Assembly: GCA_905234565.1 (NCBI GenBank)
Contig: CAJOHW010000003.1
Location: forward strand, 1 to 64,000
Direction: 5' to 3'
DNA length: 64,000 nucleotides
Source: an uncultured Oscillibacter sp.
GTDB taxonomy: Bacteria > Bacillota > Clostridia > Oscillospirales > Oscillospiraceae
A program made the translations under genes and the position numbers. Below, piece by piece: positions 19,056-28,337 of the stretch. Each line of letters begins with the position of its first letter. The stretch's first letter is position 1. Below the pieces are notes generated by a model. It did not search any database and was not told the origin of the DNA. It was given only the letters and a program-made list of their open reading frames with translations.

Positions 19056-19320
19056 GTCCTGGGCGGACAGCCAGTCCTGGGCGGACAGCCAGTCCTGGGC
19101 GGACAGCCAGCGCGCTCTAAAAGTTTTCTCTGTTCATAGCGTCTGCGACGGCAACGGTCCTTGGCGGACAGCCAGTCCTTGGCGGACAGCCAGCGCGCTC
19201 TAAAAGCTTTCTCTGTTCATAGCGTCTGCGACGGCAACGGTCCTTGGCGGACAGCCAGTCCTGGGCGGACAGCCAGCGCAAGGCTTTTTCTGTTCATAGC
19301 GTCTGCGACGGCAACAAAGG
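19056..19320. repeat. nested tandem repeat array: seven 18-bp units in groups of 3+2+2, separated by a repeated ~47-bp unit
   Basis: GTCCTGGGCGGACAGCCA x3, 47 bp, GTCCTTGGCGGACAGCCA x2, same 47 bp, GTCCTTGG../GTCCTGGG.. x2, shortened third spacer. Confidence 0.9.
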
Positions 19321-19335
19321 CGGGATCATTTCCCC

Positions 19336-21159
19336 TCATTCCTCCCCCGCCGGGGACGCCGCGTCCAGCAGGGCGAAATACTGGTCGCGGGCGGCACGGA
19401 AGGCGGCGTTGTACTTCTCGTCCCCGCCGGAGCGCAGACGCTCATAGTAGACGTGTTCATGGTCCGCCAGTTCCGGGTGGACCCGCACCACCGTGGCAAC
19501 GCCGATGTTGGAGCAGGCGGAACAGATCCGCCGCAGATCCGTCAGAAGGCTGGTATAGCTGGAATAGGCGTGGGAGCCGCACTGTCCCGCCCGGTTCCGC
19601 CGCTGGTTCCGGTGTTTCAGTTCGGTGATCAGCTCTCCCGCCGCCTGGACCCGGGGCTCTATCTCATAGGCCGCCTCCACGTTCCGCTTCTGGAAGGCGG
19701 ACTGGGCCAGATCTAAGATTCCCTGTACCGCCTCCTCCGCCGCGGCCAGTTCCCGCAGAGCGGTTTTCGAGTAGGAGGCGCGGTGCTGGTCCAGTCCGGC
19801 GGCGTTGTTGGCGATGTGGACGGCGTAGTCCCCCAGGCGCTCAAAGTCGGAGATGATCTTATAGTACTGGTCCAGAATCGTGACGTGGAGGTCCAGTTGG
19901 AGATGGGGCAGCAGTTCCATGGTGTACCGGCTCAGGTGGTCCGTCATGGCGTCGATGCGCTCCTCCTCCGCCATCAGCTTTTCCCGGGCGTTTCCGTCAA
20001 ACCGTTCCAGAAGCCGGAAGGACCGCTGGATGTTGTCCCGGGAGGCCCGGAAGATGGTCAGAAGCAGTTCATAGCAGCTGTTCAGGGCCAGGGCGGGGGT
20101 GTTGAAGAACACCGGGTTCAGTGCGTCCAGCTTCTCCTGATATTTTCCCCCCTGTTTCGCCCCCTCCGGGCCGTCCGGCACGATCCGCCGGCTCATGGTC
20201 TCATAGACCCCCAGCATGGGCAGCAATAACACGGCGCAGGTCAGATTGAACACCGTATTCGTATTGGCGATGATGCCGGAGTTCACGGTGGTATCCCACA
20301 GCCTGTCCAGCAGTCCCAGGGCGTGGACCGCCGCCACCCCCGCCAGCACAAGCACCGTCTTGCTGAGGTTGAACAGGATGTTCACCACCCCCACCCGCTT
20401 GGCGTCCGGCTCCGCGCCGATGGAACAGACAATGGCAGTGGTGACGCAGTCCCCTAAGTAGATGCCCACAATGACGGCGTAAATGGACTTGAAGGTCAAA
20501 AGCCCCGTGGCGGAGAACGCCTGTAAAATGCCCACCGTGGCGGAGGAGCTTTGCAGCAGAAAGGCGATGCCCGCCCCGGTCAGATAGCCCAGCACCGGGT
20601 TGGACCCCAGCCGGGCGAACAGGCCCTCGATCATGCCGGACTCCGCCAGGGCGTTCACTGCCCCGGTCATGTTCAGCAGTCCGGAGAACAGCACCCCAAA
20701 GCCGATGGCGATGCCTCCGATGGATCGGGCGTTTTTGATCTTCCCGGTCATAATCACCCCCATGCCCAGAATCAGGGCCACGGAGGACAGTGTGGCGGGC
20801 TGGAAGAACCGCAGCCAGGACACGCCGCCGGAGGCGTCCAGGTCCAGCAGGCGGATGATCTGGCCCGTGACGGTGGTGCCCACGTTGGCCCCCACCAGAA
20901 TCCCCAGGGACTGCCGCAGGGTCAGAATCCCCGCCCCCACCAGGCCCGCCGTAATGACGATGGTGGCGGTGGAGGACTGGATCAGGGCCGTCACCAGCAT
21001 TCCCAGCACAAAGGCCTTCACCGGATTGTTGGTCACGTGCTCCATGGCGATTTTCAGGGTGCCGGAGGCATTTTCCTTTAAGGAATCCCCCATGAGCCGC
21101 ATCCCGTACAGGAACATGGCAAGGCCTCCCAGCAGGGAGAGAATGTCATAGAAATCCAT
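19336..21159 (-). CDS. Na/Pi cotransporter family protein with C-terminal PhoU-like domain
   Basis: GMRLMGDSLKENASGTLK, TALIQSSTATIVI and QSSSATVGI repeats. Confidence 0.9.
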   Translation of the reverse strand: MDFYDILSLLGGLAMFLYGMRLMGDSLKENASGTLKIAMEHVTNNPVKAFVLGMLVTALIQSSTATIVITAGLVGAGILTLRQSLGILVGANVGTTVTGQIIRLLDLDASGGVSWLRFFQPATLSSVALILGMGVIMTGKIKNARSIGGIAIGFGVLFSGLLNMTGAVNALAESGMIEGLFARLGSNPVLGYLTGAGIAFLLQSSSATVGILQAFSATGLLTFKSIYAVIVGIYLGDCVTTAIVCSIGAEPDAKRVGVVNILFNLSKTVLVLAGVAAVHALGLLDRLWDTTVNSGIIANTNTVFNLTCAVLLLPMLGVYETMSRRIVPDGPEGAKQGGKYQEKLDALNPVFFNTPALALNSCYELLLTIFRASRDNIQRSFRLLERFDGNAREKLMAEEERIDAMTDHLSRYTMELLPHLQLDLHVTILDQYYKIISDFERLGDYAVHIANNAAGLDQHRASYSKTALRELAAAEEAVQGILDLAQSAFQKRNVEAAYEIEPRVQAAGELITELKHRNQRRNRAGQCGSHAYSSYTSLLTDLRRICSACSNIGVATVVRVHPELADHEHVYYERLRSGGDEKYNAAFRAARDQYFALLDAASPAGEE

Positions 21160-21235
21160 AGGCTTCCCTTTCTGTCAGAGGTTTGGCGGATACGGACAGA
21201 TACGCCCAGTATACCCTATCCCTTCCGGGAAAGCA

Positions 21236-21277
21236 ACGCGGCGGGAGAAAGTTTTCAAAAACTTTCTCCCGCCGCAG
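21236..21277. terminator. long hairpin terminator
   Basis: gcggcgggagaaagtttt-c-aaaaactttctcccgccgc. Confidence 0.8.
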
Positions 21278-21297
21278 TAAGGTTACACCGCTTCCCC

Positions 21298-23460
21298 TCA
21301 CTCCGCCGCGCCAGCCGCCGCCGTCTCCGGCAGGGGTTCCGGCACAGGCTCCGGCGGCGGGGCCGGGGGCATAGTTTGAGGCGCGGCTGGGGACGGCGCT
21401 TTGCGCCAGTTGCGGGTGGTCTTGTTGAACACCGGTTCAAACAGGCACAGCACCGCCGGAAGAAGAAACAGACAGATCAGGGCCGAGATCACCGCTCCCC
21501 GGGCCAGCATGGTGCAAATGGCCCCGATCATGCCGATGGAGGCGATAAACGACACCCCCAGGGTAGCGGCGAAAAGCACCAGGGCGCTGGTGATGATGGA
21601 GGGGTCGGAGCTGTCCGCCGCAATGCGGATGGCCTCTTTCCGGTCCTTCCCCGCCTGCAATTCCTCCTGGAACCGGGAGGTCATGAGAATGGCGTAGTCC
21701 ACCGTGGCCCCCAGCTGGATGCTGCTGATGATGATGGGGGAGAGGAAGAAGATCTCCGTGCCCTTGAGATAGCTGATGCCCTGGTTGATGAAAATCGCCA
21801 GCTCAATGGCCGCCACCAGCACCGCCGGAATGGTGAGGGACTGGAAGGTCAGGGCCACAATCACAAAGATCGCCACCGCCGACAGGATGTTCGTCACCTG
21901 GATGTCCACCAGGCTGGTCTCAATGAGGCCCTGATACATAGCCCCCTCTCCCGTCACCATGGCGTTGGGGTCGTACCGGTGCAGAATTTCGTCCATAGCC
22001 TGGAGCTGTTCCGCCGTCTCTGTGGTGGCAGACTTCAGGGAGGAGTTTACCATCATCAGCTGATAGCCCCCCTGTTTCAGCATCTCCGACACGGCGGCGG
22101 GGATGAAAAACTCCGGAATCCCCGTGCCCAGAATCTTGTGGTAGGACACCACGGAGCTGATCCCCGGCAGGGCCTCCAAAGCCGCCTCAATCTCCCCCAT
22201 CTCCGTGCCGCTCAAATCGTCCCGCAGAACGATGAAGTGGGAGGAGGCCATGTCAAAGGCGGTTTTCATCTTGTCGTTGGCCACAATGGACGGGGTATCC
22301 GGCGGCAGGGTGGTGTCCACGGTGTAGAAGAACTCCGCGTGGTTGGAGCAGTAGATGGCGGGCGCCGCCAGCAGGGCCATGAACACCGCCATGCCCACCC
22401 GGTGGCGGATGACAAAGGCGTTGCTGTGGTTCAGCTTCGGAATCAGCACCCGGTGGCGGTGCTTTTCAATCCGCTGGTCAAAGAGCAGCAGCATGGAGGG
22501 CAGCACCAGCACCACCGTGGTCACCCCCAGGATCACGCCCTTCACCATCACCACGCCCAGGTCCATGCCCAGTTTCATTTTCATAAAGCACAGGGCCAGA
22601 AACCCCGCGATGGTGGTCAGGCTGGACCCGGACAGGGACTTGAACGCCGCCACAATGGCCTTGGCCATGGCGTCCCGGGGATCCGGGTGCAGGGGCCGCT
22701 CCGCCACATACCGATGGTACAGGAAGATGCAGTAGTCCACAGTGACGCCCAGCTGTAATACCGCCGCAATGGCCTTGGTGATGAAGGAGATCTCCCCCAA
22801 AAAGACGTTGGTGCCCATGTTGTACACCACGGCGATGCCGATGCTCATGATCAGCACAAAGGGCAGGACTGTGGATTCCAAGCACAGCGTCATGACCACC
22901 AGGGCCAGGGCCACCGCCACCGCCACAAACAGCACCAGTTCATTGTTCATCAGATCCTGGGTGTCCTTCACCACCACGGAGAACCCCGCCAGGAAGCACT
23001 TTTCGCTGCACAGGGCCCGGATGGCGTCAATGGCCCGGATGGTCTCGTCCGACGCCCCGGCGTGGCTGTACTGGATGATCATCATAGTGGCCTCGCCGGA
23101 GAAGAACATATCCCGGAAGTTGGCGGGGATCATCTCCGTGGGGATCTGGACGCCTACCAGATTGCTGACCCACAGGGCGTTGGACACCCCGTCCACCTTT
23201 TTGATGTCGTTCACCAGCTGGTTGGCGTACCCCGCCGGCATTCCCTCCACAATCAGCATATTGGTGGCCGCCATGTGGAAGGGTTCTTCCAGCAGTTTCT
23301 CCCCCTGGGAGGCGGGCAGGTCCGCCGGGATGTAGGACAGAATGTCATAGTTTACCCGGGTGGCGATGTAGCCCAGGGCGGAGGGGATCATCAGCAGTAC
23401 CGCCACGGTCATGACCAGGGAGGGTTTCCGGGTCAGCCAGTGGGCAATTTTGTCAAGCAT
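21298..23460 (-). CDS. MMPL-family RND transporter
   Basis: two TM blocks with VTVDYCIFLYHRYV and ATVDYAILMTSRFQEE. Confidence 0.92.
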   Translation of the reverse strand: MLDKIAHWLTRKPSLVMTVAVLLMIPSALGYIATRVNYDILSYIPADLPASQGEKLLEEPFHMAATNMLIVEGMPAGYANQLVNDIKKVDGVSNALWVSNLVGVQIPTEMIPANFRDMFFSGEATMMIIQYSHAGASDETIRAIDAIRALCSEKCFLAGFSVVVKDTQDLMNNELVLFVAVAVALALVVMTLCLESTVLPFVLIMSIGIAVVYNMGTNVFLGEISFITKAIAAVLQLGVTVDYCIFLYHRYVAERPLHPDPRDAMAKAIVAAFKSLSGSSLTTIAGFLALCFMKMKLGMDLGVVMVKGVILGVTTVVLVLPSMLLLFDQRIEKHRHRVLIPKLNHSNAFVIRHRVGMAVFMALLAAPAIYCSNHAEFFYTVDTTLPPDTPSIVANDKMKTAFDMASSHFIVLRDDLSGTEMGEIEAALEALPGISSVVSYHKILGTGIPEFFIPAAVSEMLKQGGYQLMMVNSSLKSATTETAEQLQAMDEILHRYDPNAMVTGEGAMYQGLIETSLVDIQVTNILSAVAIFVIVALTFQSLTIPAVLVAAIELAIFINQGISYLKGTEIFFLSPIIISSIQLGATVDYAILMTSRFQEELQAGKDRKEAIRIAADSSDPSIITSALVLFAATLGVSFIASIGMIGAICTMLARGAVISALICLFLLPAVLCLFEPVFNKTTRNWRKAPSPAAPQTMPPAPPPEPVPEPLPETAAAGAAE

Positions 23461-23471
23461 GGTTCACCTCG

Positions 23472-26400
23472 TCACTGGAAGATGCCGGAGACAGTGTGCC
23501 ACAGATCCCGGAACATCTTCCCGATGCGGCCCAGGAGCGTGGCAGGTTTCTCGTCAGCCGACGCGCCGTCACTTTCGGAGGCGGCAGTCTCGTCATCCTC
23601 CTCCGGCACCTCAATCTCCTGGGTGCGGATCAAGATCTGTACGCTCTGGGGAGCGGGATTGGAGGGAGAGGTCAGGGACTCCGCCGCCGCCGTGGCGTCC
23701 ATCAGCAAAAGGTTGTTGGTGTCCCCTGTGTACTCGTCCCAGGCGTCCTCAATGAGGTCTGTAATGGTGTCTTTCGCGTCCTGAAGGTCCTGGGTGGAGT
23801 CCATGCTGTCCGCCGCCTTGCGGAGGGTGGAGGACAGGCCCCCCAAACTCTGATGGGTGCCCGCGTCCAAATCGGTACCGGCGGACTTGGCCAGGGACTC
23901 TGTGGCGGAGATCAGGCGGTTGGTGTCCCGGACCGCCGCGGCGGCGGTGGTGCCCAGCTGGCCCAGGGTGGAGAGGACCTGCTGTAATTTGGGCTCATAG
24001 CCGTTGAGGACGTTTCGCAGATTGTCCGCGTCCGTCAGTACGTTCTGGACAATGCCGGAGGCCTCCCGCAGTTTGGCGGAGCCGTCCCGGGCGGCGGCGC
24101 TGACGCCCCGGAGAACCTCGGAGGTCCCCGTCACGTCCTGGATGGTCTGCCGCAGCGCGCCGGAGGTGTCCGACAGGGCGGAGAGGGTCTGCCGCAAAGC
24201 GCCGGAGGTGCCCCGCAGTTCCCCGGAGGTGTCCGACAAGGCCCCTAAAGTCTCCCGCAGGGAGCCGGAGGTCCCCCGGAGGGCGGAGAGGGTGGTCCGC
24301 AGATCCCCGGAGGCGGAGCCAATGGCGCTGAGGGTGGACCGCAGGTCCCGGGACGCCCCCCGCAGATCCCCGGAGGTATCCCGCAGGGTTTCGGAGAGAT
24401 CCTCCACGTCGTCCATCAGATCCGTCAGTCTCCCCAGCCGCTGGCAGAGGTCGGAGAGCTGGCGGACCACCTGGGCGGTGGGGGCGGCGATGCTTTGCAG
24501 GGTATCGTTGGCGGATCCGGCGATGTCGCCGCTGGTCCGATTGATGCCGCTTCGGATCTGGCCCTCAATCTTTTCCCCTAAGTACTCGCTGGTGATCAGC
24601 TCTAAGGCGGCTTTCTCTCCCTCGCCGCTGTTGTAGATGGTCCATACCCGGGCCATAAGGGGGGCCAGTTTGGGATCCCGGCCCGTGGACCGGAGAATCA
24701 GGGCTGCAAAATCTTCATAGCTCTCCGCGTGATACAGGGTCTGTAAGGACTGGTACAGGGTGGTCAACCCCTGGGCCTCGATCATGGCGGCTTTCGTCTC
24801 GTCATCCAAGTCCTCATTGGTAAAGAGGCCCACTACCGCCTCCCGCTGTTCCTCCGGGAGATTCTTCGCGGCGTCCAGCTGGCCCAGCATGACCCGGTAG
24901 AAGGCCGCCTCGTCTCCGCTCTGGGCCAGGGCGTAGAGCTGTCCCACGGACACCACTTGGTCCAGCAGGGCGCTGGCGGAGGCAGTGTCCCCGCTGTCCT
25001 CGTCGTCATAGTCGTCGTAATCCGGCAGGGAGATCCGGGCGGTATCCAGGGCCCGGGCCAGACGGTTCAGACTGGTTTGCAGATCCGCCGTCTTGTCCAG
25101 CACGGACCGCACATCGTCTCCCCCGTCCTCCAAATCCTCTAAGCCGTCCTCCAAATCCTCCAAACCGCCCTCTACATTTTTTAAGCTCCGGTCCAGATCC
25201 GACAATCCGTCCTCCACGTCCCGGAGGCTCCCTTCCATGTCGCCCAAACCGTCCTCTGTGTCCCGCAGGCCGTCCCGGGTATCCCCCAAGCCGTCCTCTA
25301 CCTCAGCCAAGCGGTTCTCCACCTGTTCCAACCCGGACTGGGTGTCCGTCAAACCGCCTTCCACCCCTTCCAGACCGCTGACCGTCACGGCCAGGCTCCG
25401 CTCTACCTTTTCCAGTCCCCCTTCCAGGGACGCCATGCCCCCTTCCAGGGTCTCTAAGATGCCGTCAGAATCGGAAAGGACCTTTTGCAGCTGCAAGGTG
25501 GTGTCCAGGAGGGTATTGGCGGCGTCCTTGCCGCTGGTGACAAAGGCGCTGGCGTCCCGGGCCTCCTGGGCGATGGGGTCCAGGGCCCCCGCCACGTCAT
25601 TCAGGTCCTTTCGGACGCTGTCAATGTTCTGGTACACGCCGCTCTTTCCGCTGGACACGGTCTGGCGGGCCTTATCTAAGGTATCCAAGCCGTTGGCGGT
25701 GTCGTTGAGGCTGCTTTTCATGGCGTTGAAGGAGTCCAGCACCGTGTCTAAGCTGTCGGACAGTTTGTGGTAGCTGTCCTCTAAGTCCTCTTTTCTCTCG
25801 CTGAGTTTGGCGATCTCCTCTAACTGGGACAATGTAGCGGGCACCATCATAAAGGTCAGTCCCCCGAAGGAGAAGTCCTCCGCCCCTACCCGGATGCTGA
25901 AGTGCTGTTCCTCCCCGGGGAAGGCCAGGAACAGCACCGCCCGCAGGTTGCCGATGAGCTGGAGCTGTGCCCCGGGGGCCTCCAGGGACAGAATGTCGTC
26001 CTGGTTAAACACGGCGGTGGCGGTTAGGATGTAGTTGTTCCGGGCATAGTCGCTGGCCTCCAAATTGGGCAGGGCGTCCACGTTGATCTCCACCAGCCCG
26101 GTTTTTCCCGCCAAATCCTCCGCCCGGGCGGCCACGCCGTTGAGCCGGTAGTGGACGGACAGAGTCCAGGGCAGATTCCGGAAGGGGGCGCTGGTTTTGC
26201 CCTCAAAGTAGAAGTGGGTGGGGGCCGTGCGGTCAAACCGGAAGGTCACCTTCCCCCCCTCCTGGGCGGGAGAGGAGCCGTCCGTCAGATTCGTGACGCT
26301 GTCATAGACGCCGTAGTCCGTCAGGGCCTGGGTGCCGTTGAGGACATAGCTTTTCACCACACTGCCGTCGGACAGATTGCCGTAGTAGTCCGTGGTGGCG

Positions 26401-26525
26401 TAGTACGCCTCGTCGCACACCGGGCGGACGCCGTCGTCGATTTCCGACGCCGCCGCCGTCGTTCCGACGCCAAGGCACACAGCCAGCAGGGCGGAGAGGA
26501 TCCGTTTTCTTGATTGGGCAGCCAT
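23472..26525 (-). CDS. large secreted/cell-envelope coiled-coil protein partnered with MMPL transporter
   Basis: signal peptide MAAQSRKRILSALLAVCLGVGTTAAAS; long 7-residue repeats; 11 bp upstream of the MMPL gene. Confidence 0.8.
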   Translation of the reverse strand: MAAQSRKRILSALLAVCLGVGTTAAASEIDDGVRPVCDEAYYATTDYYGNLSDGSVVKSYVLNGTQALTDYGVYDSVTNLTDGSSPAQEGGKVTFRFDRTAPTHFYFEGKTSAPFRNLPWTLSVHYRLNGVAARAEDLAGKTGLVEINVDALPNLEASDYARNNYILTATAVFNQDDILSLEAPGAQLQLIGNLRAVLFLAFPGEEQHFSIRVGAEDFSFGGLTFMMVPATLSQLEEIAKLSERKEDLEDSYHKLSDSLDTVLDSFNAMKSSLNDTANGLDTLDKARQTVSSGKSGVYQNIDSVRKDLNDVAGALDPIAQEARDASAFVTSGKDAANTLLDTTLQLQKVLSDSDGILETLEGGMASLEGGLEKVERSLAVTVSGLEGVEGGLTDTQSGLEQVENRLAEVEDGLGDTRDGLRDTEDGLGDMEGSLRDVEDGLSDLDRSLKNVEGGLEDLEDGLEDLEDGGDDVRSVLDKTADLQTSLNRLARALDTARISLPDYDDYDDEDSGDTASASALLDQVVSVGQLYALAQSGDEAAFYRVMLGQLDAAKNLPEEQREAVVGLFTNEDLDDETKAAMIEAQGLTTLYQSLQTLYHAESYEDFAALILRSTGRDPKLAPLMARVWTIYNSGEGEKAALELITSEYLGEKIEGQIRSGINRTSGDIAGSANDTLQSIAAPTAQVVRQLSDLCQRLGRLTDLMDDVEDLSETLRDTSGDLRGASRDLRSTLSAIGSASGDLRTTLSALRGTSGSLRETLGALSDTSGELRGTSGALRQTLSALSDTSGALRQTIQDVTGTSEVLRGVSAAARDGSAKLREASGIVQNVLTDADNLRNVLNGYEPKLQQVLSTLGQLGTTAAAAVRDTNRLISATESLAKSAGTDLDAGTHQSLGGLSSTLRKAADSMDSTQDLQDAKDTITDLIEDAWDEYTGDTNNLLLMDATAAAESLTSPSNPAPQSVQILIRTQEIEVPEEDDETAASESDGASADEKPATLLGRIGKMFRDLWHTVSGIFQ

Positions 26526-26580
26526 AGGCGGGCCTCCTTTGTAGACACTTTGTAGACAGATGTTGAGTAACAAAAAGTTG

Positions 26581-26640
26581 TTGACTTATCCACGGATGTA
26601 GATTATAATCCTTTCTCGCAGGAAATGCAATAGGCATTTC
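26581..26640 (+). promoter_or_regulatory. promoter TTGACT-N17-TATAAT plus downstream palindrome
   Basis: TTGACT 26581-26586, TATAAT 26604-26609, palindrome GAAATGC-AATAG-GCATTTC 26622-26640. Confidence 0.65.
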
Positions 26641-26691
26641 GCGCTTTCTGAGAATCTGTGCGCAGACGCGCAAAGGAGAGGGGTGTGCGCC

Positions 26692-27285
26692 ATGGGGGAG
26701 GGGGACCGCCGGACCAGAAGGTCCCGGAAACTGCTCAAACAGGGACTGCTGGAACTCTTGCGGGAAAAAGGCTTTGCCCACATCTCCGTCCGGGACATTA
26801 CGGAGCGGATGGATCTGAACCGGGGGACCTTCTACCTCCACTATCCGGACACCACCGCCCTGCTGCGGAGCGTGGAGGACGATATGGCGGCGGAGGTCCA
26901 GGCCCTCATCGACGCCCATATGGGGGAGACGGTGGAAGGCGGCTCTCTGCGGCCCGTGTTCGAGCCGGTGCTGGACTACACCGTGGACCACCGGGAGGCC
27001 TGCGCCGCCCTGTTCGACAGCGGGTCCGGCAGCGAGTTTTTGGAGCGGCTGCAAACCCTGGTGTACCGCAACGGCGTGGGGCTGATCCAGGCCTGGTACC
27101 ACCCGGAGAGCGCGGAGGATCTGGCCTATCTGCTGAACTTTATCGCCTTCGGCCTGGTGGGGCTGATGAAAACCTGGTTTGGCGGGAACATGGCCCTGCC
27201 AAAAGAGGAACTGCTGTCCATGTCCGACGCCCTGGCCCGGGGCGCCGCGGCGGAGGCCCTGGGGCGGAAGCAGAGCGCGGTGTAA
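26692..27285 (+). CDS. TetR/AcrR-family regulator, divergent from the MMPL locus
   Basis: KLLKQGLLELLREKGFAHISVRDITERMDLNRGTFYLHYPD; alternative GTG start at 26683. Confidence 0.88.
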   Translation: MGEGDRRTRRSRKLLKQGLLELLREKGFAHISVRDITERMDLNRGTFYLHYPDTTALLRSVEDDMAAEVQALIDAHMGETVEGGSLRPVFEPVLDYTVDHREACAALFDSGSGSEFLERLQTLVYRNGVGLIQAWYHPESAEDLAYLLNFIAFGLVGLMKTWFGGNMALPKEELLSMSDALARGAAAEALGRKQSAV

Positions 27286-27292
27286 AAGGAAA

Positions 27293-27335
27293 ACAGCTGT
27301 CAGTGGTCTTAACCGCTGACAGCTGTATTATATTC
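27293..27335. terminator. intrinsic terminator
   Basis: ACAGCTGTCAG...CTGACAGCTGTattatatt. Confidence 0.75.
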
Positions 27336-27345
27336 TTAGTGAGCC

Positions 27346-28284
27346 TTAGAACGTATCCCGGATCCCCCTGCGGATCTCCCGGATGTCATAGGGCACGGTC
27401 TGATAGACGCAGTAGTTCAGCCAGTTGCCATAGAGCAGATGGGCACAGCTGCGCCAGTTCACCACAGGGGTTTGGGCCGGGTCATCGCCCGGGAAGTAGT
27501 TCTGGGGGATCTGGATGTCAAGCCCCGCTTTCACGTCCCGCAGATACTCCGCTTTCAGGGTGTCCCGGTCGTACTCCGCGTGGCCCATGAGATAGACCTG
27601 CCGCCCCCCGTCGGTTTTCACGGCGTACACCCCCGCCACCGGGGAAGATGCCAGGATCTTCAGCTCCGGCACCGCCTCAATGTCCCTCCGGTCCACGGTG
27701 GTGTTCCGGGAGTGGGGCACCCAGAAGGCGTCGTCAAAGCCCCGGAAAAGGATGTAGTTGGGATCTTCCAGGGTGTGCTGGAACACGCCGAAGAGCTTTT
27801 GGGGCAGGAGCCGCTTGGGGATGCCGTAGTGGTAGTACAGCGCCGCCTGGGCCCCCCAGCAGATGTGGAGGGTGGAGTGGGCGTGGGTCTTGCTCCACTC
27901 CATCATCTCGCACAGTTCCGGCCAGTAGTCTACCTGCTCATAGTCCAGCATCTCCACGGGAGCCCCGGTGATGATGAACCCGTCAAAATACCGGTCCCGG
28001 ATCTCCGGGAAGGTCTTGTAAAAGGCCAGTATATGGGCCTGGGAGGCGTTTTTGAAGGTGTGGTTGGAGGGGGCGATGAGTTCCAGTTCGATTTGCAGGG
28101 GGGTATTCCCCAGCACCCGGGCAATCTGGGTCTCCGTCTCCACCTTGGTGGGCATCAGGTTCAGCATGAGGATCTGCAAGGGCCGGATGTCCTGCCGGAC
28201 GGCCCGGGTCTCCGTCATAACAAAGATATTCTCCGCCGTCAGCGTTGCGGTGGCGGGCAGCTGGTTGGGAATGCGGATGGGCAT
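27346..28284 (-). CDS. metA: homoserine O-acyltransferase (MetA family)
   Basis: MPIRIPNQLPATATLTAENIFVMTETRAVRQDIRPLQILMLNLMPTK; FIITGAPVE; HICWGAQAALYYHYGIPK. Confidence 0.95.
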   Translation of the reverse strand: MPIRIPNQLPATATLTAENIFVMTETRAVRQDIRPLQILMLNLMPTKVETETQIARVLGNTPLQIELELIAPSNHTFKNASQAHILAFYKTFPEIRDRYFDGFIITGAPVEMLDYEQVDYWPELCEMMEWSKTHAHSTLHICWGAQAALYYHYGIPKRLLPQKLFGVFQHTLEDPNYILFRGFDDAFWVPHSRNTTVDRRDIEAVPELKILASSPVAGVYAVKTDGGRQVYLMGHAEYDRDTLKAEYLRDVKAGLDIQIPQNYFPGDDPAQTPVVNWRSCAHLLYGNWLNYCVYQTVPYDIREIRRGIRDTF

Positions 28285-28337
28285 GAAGTTCTCTCCTTTC
28301 CGCAAGAGCCGGAAAGGACCGGTCCTTACGCCGTTTT

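Noticed and set aside
19056-19320. CRISPR array
   Set aside because: The spacers are near-identical copies of one sequence, repeats are 18 bp in back-to-back groups, and no cas genes are present.
19161-19628. Repeat-encoded ORFs (MADSQSLADSQ..., 155 aa and shorter)
   Set aside because: Frames are open because the 18-bp repeat is a multiple of 3; no RBS, and the 3' part is antisense to the Na/Pi transporter.
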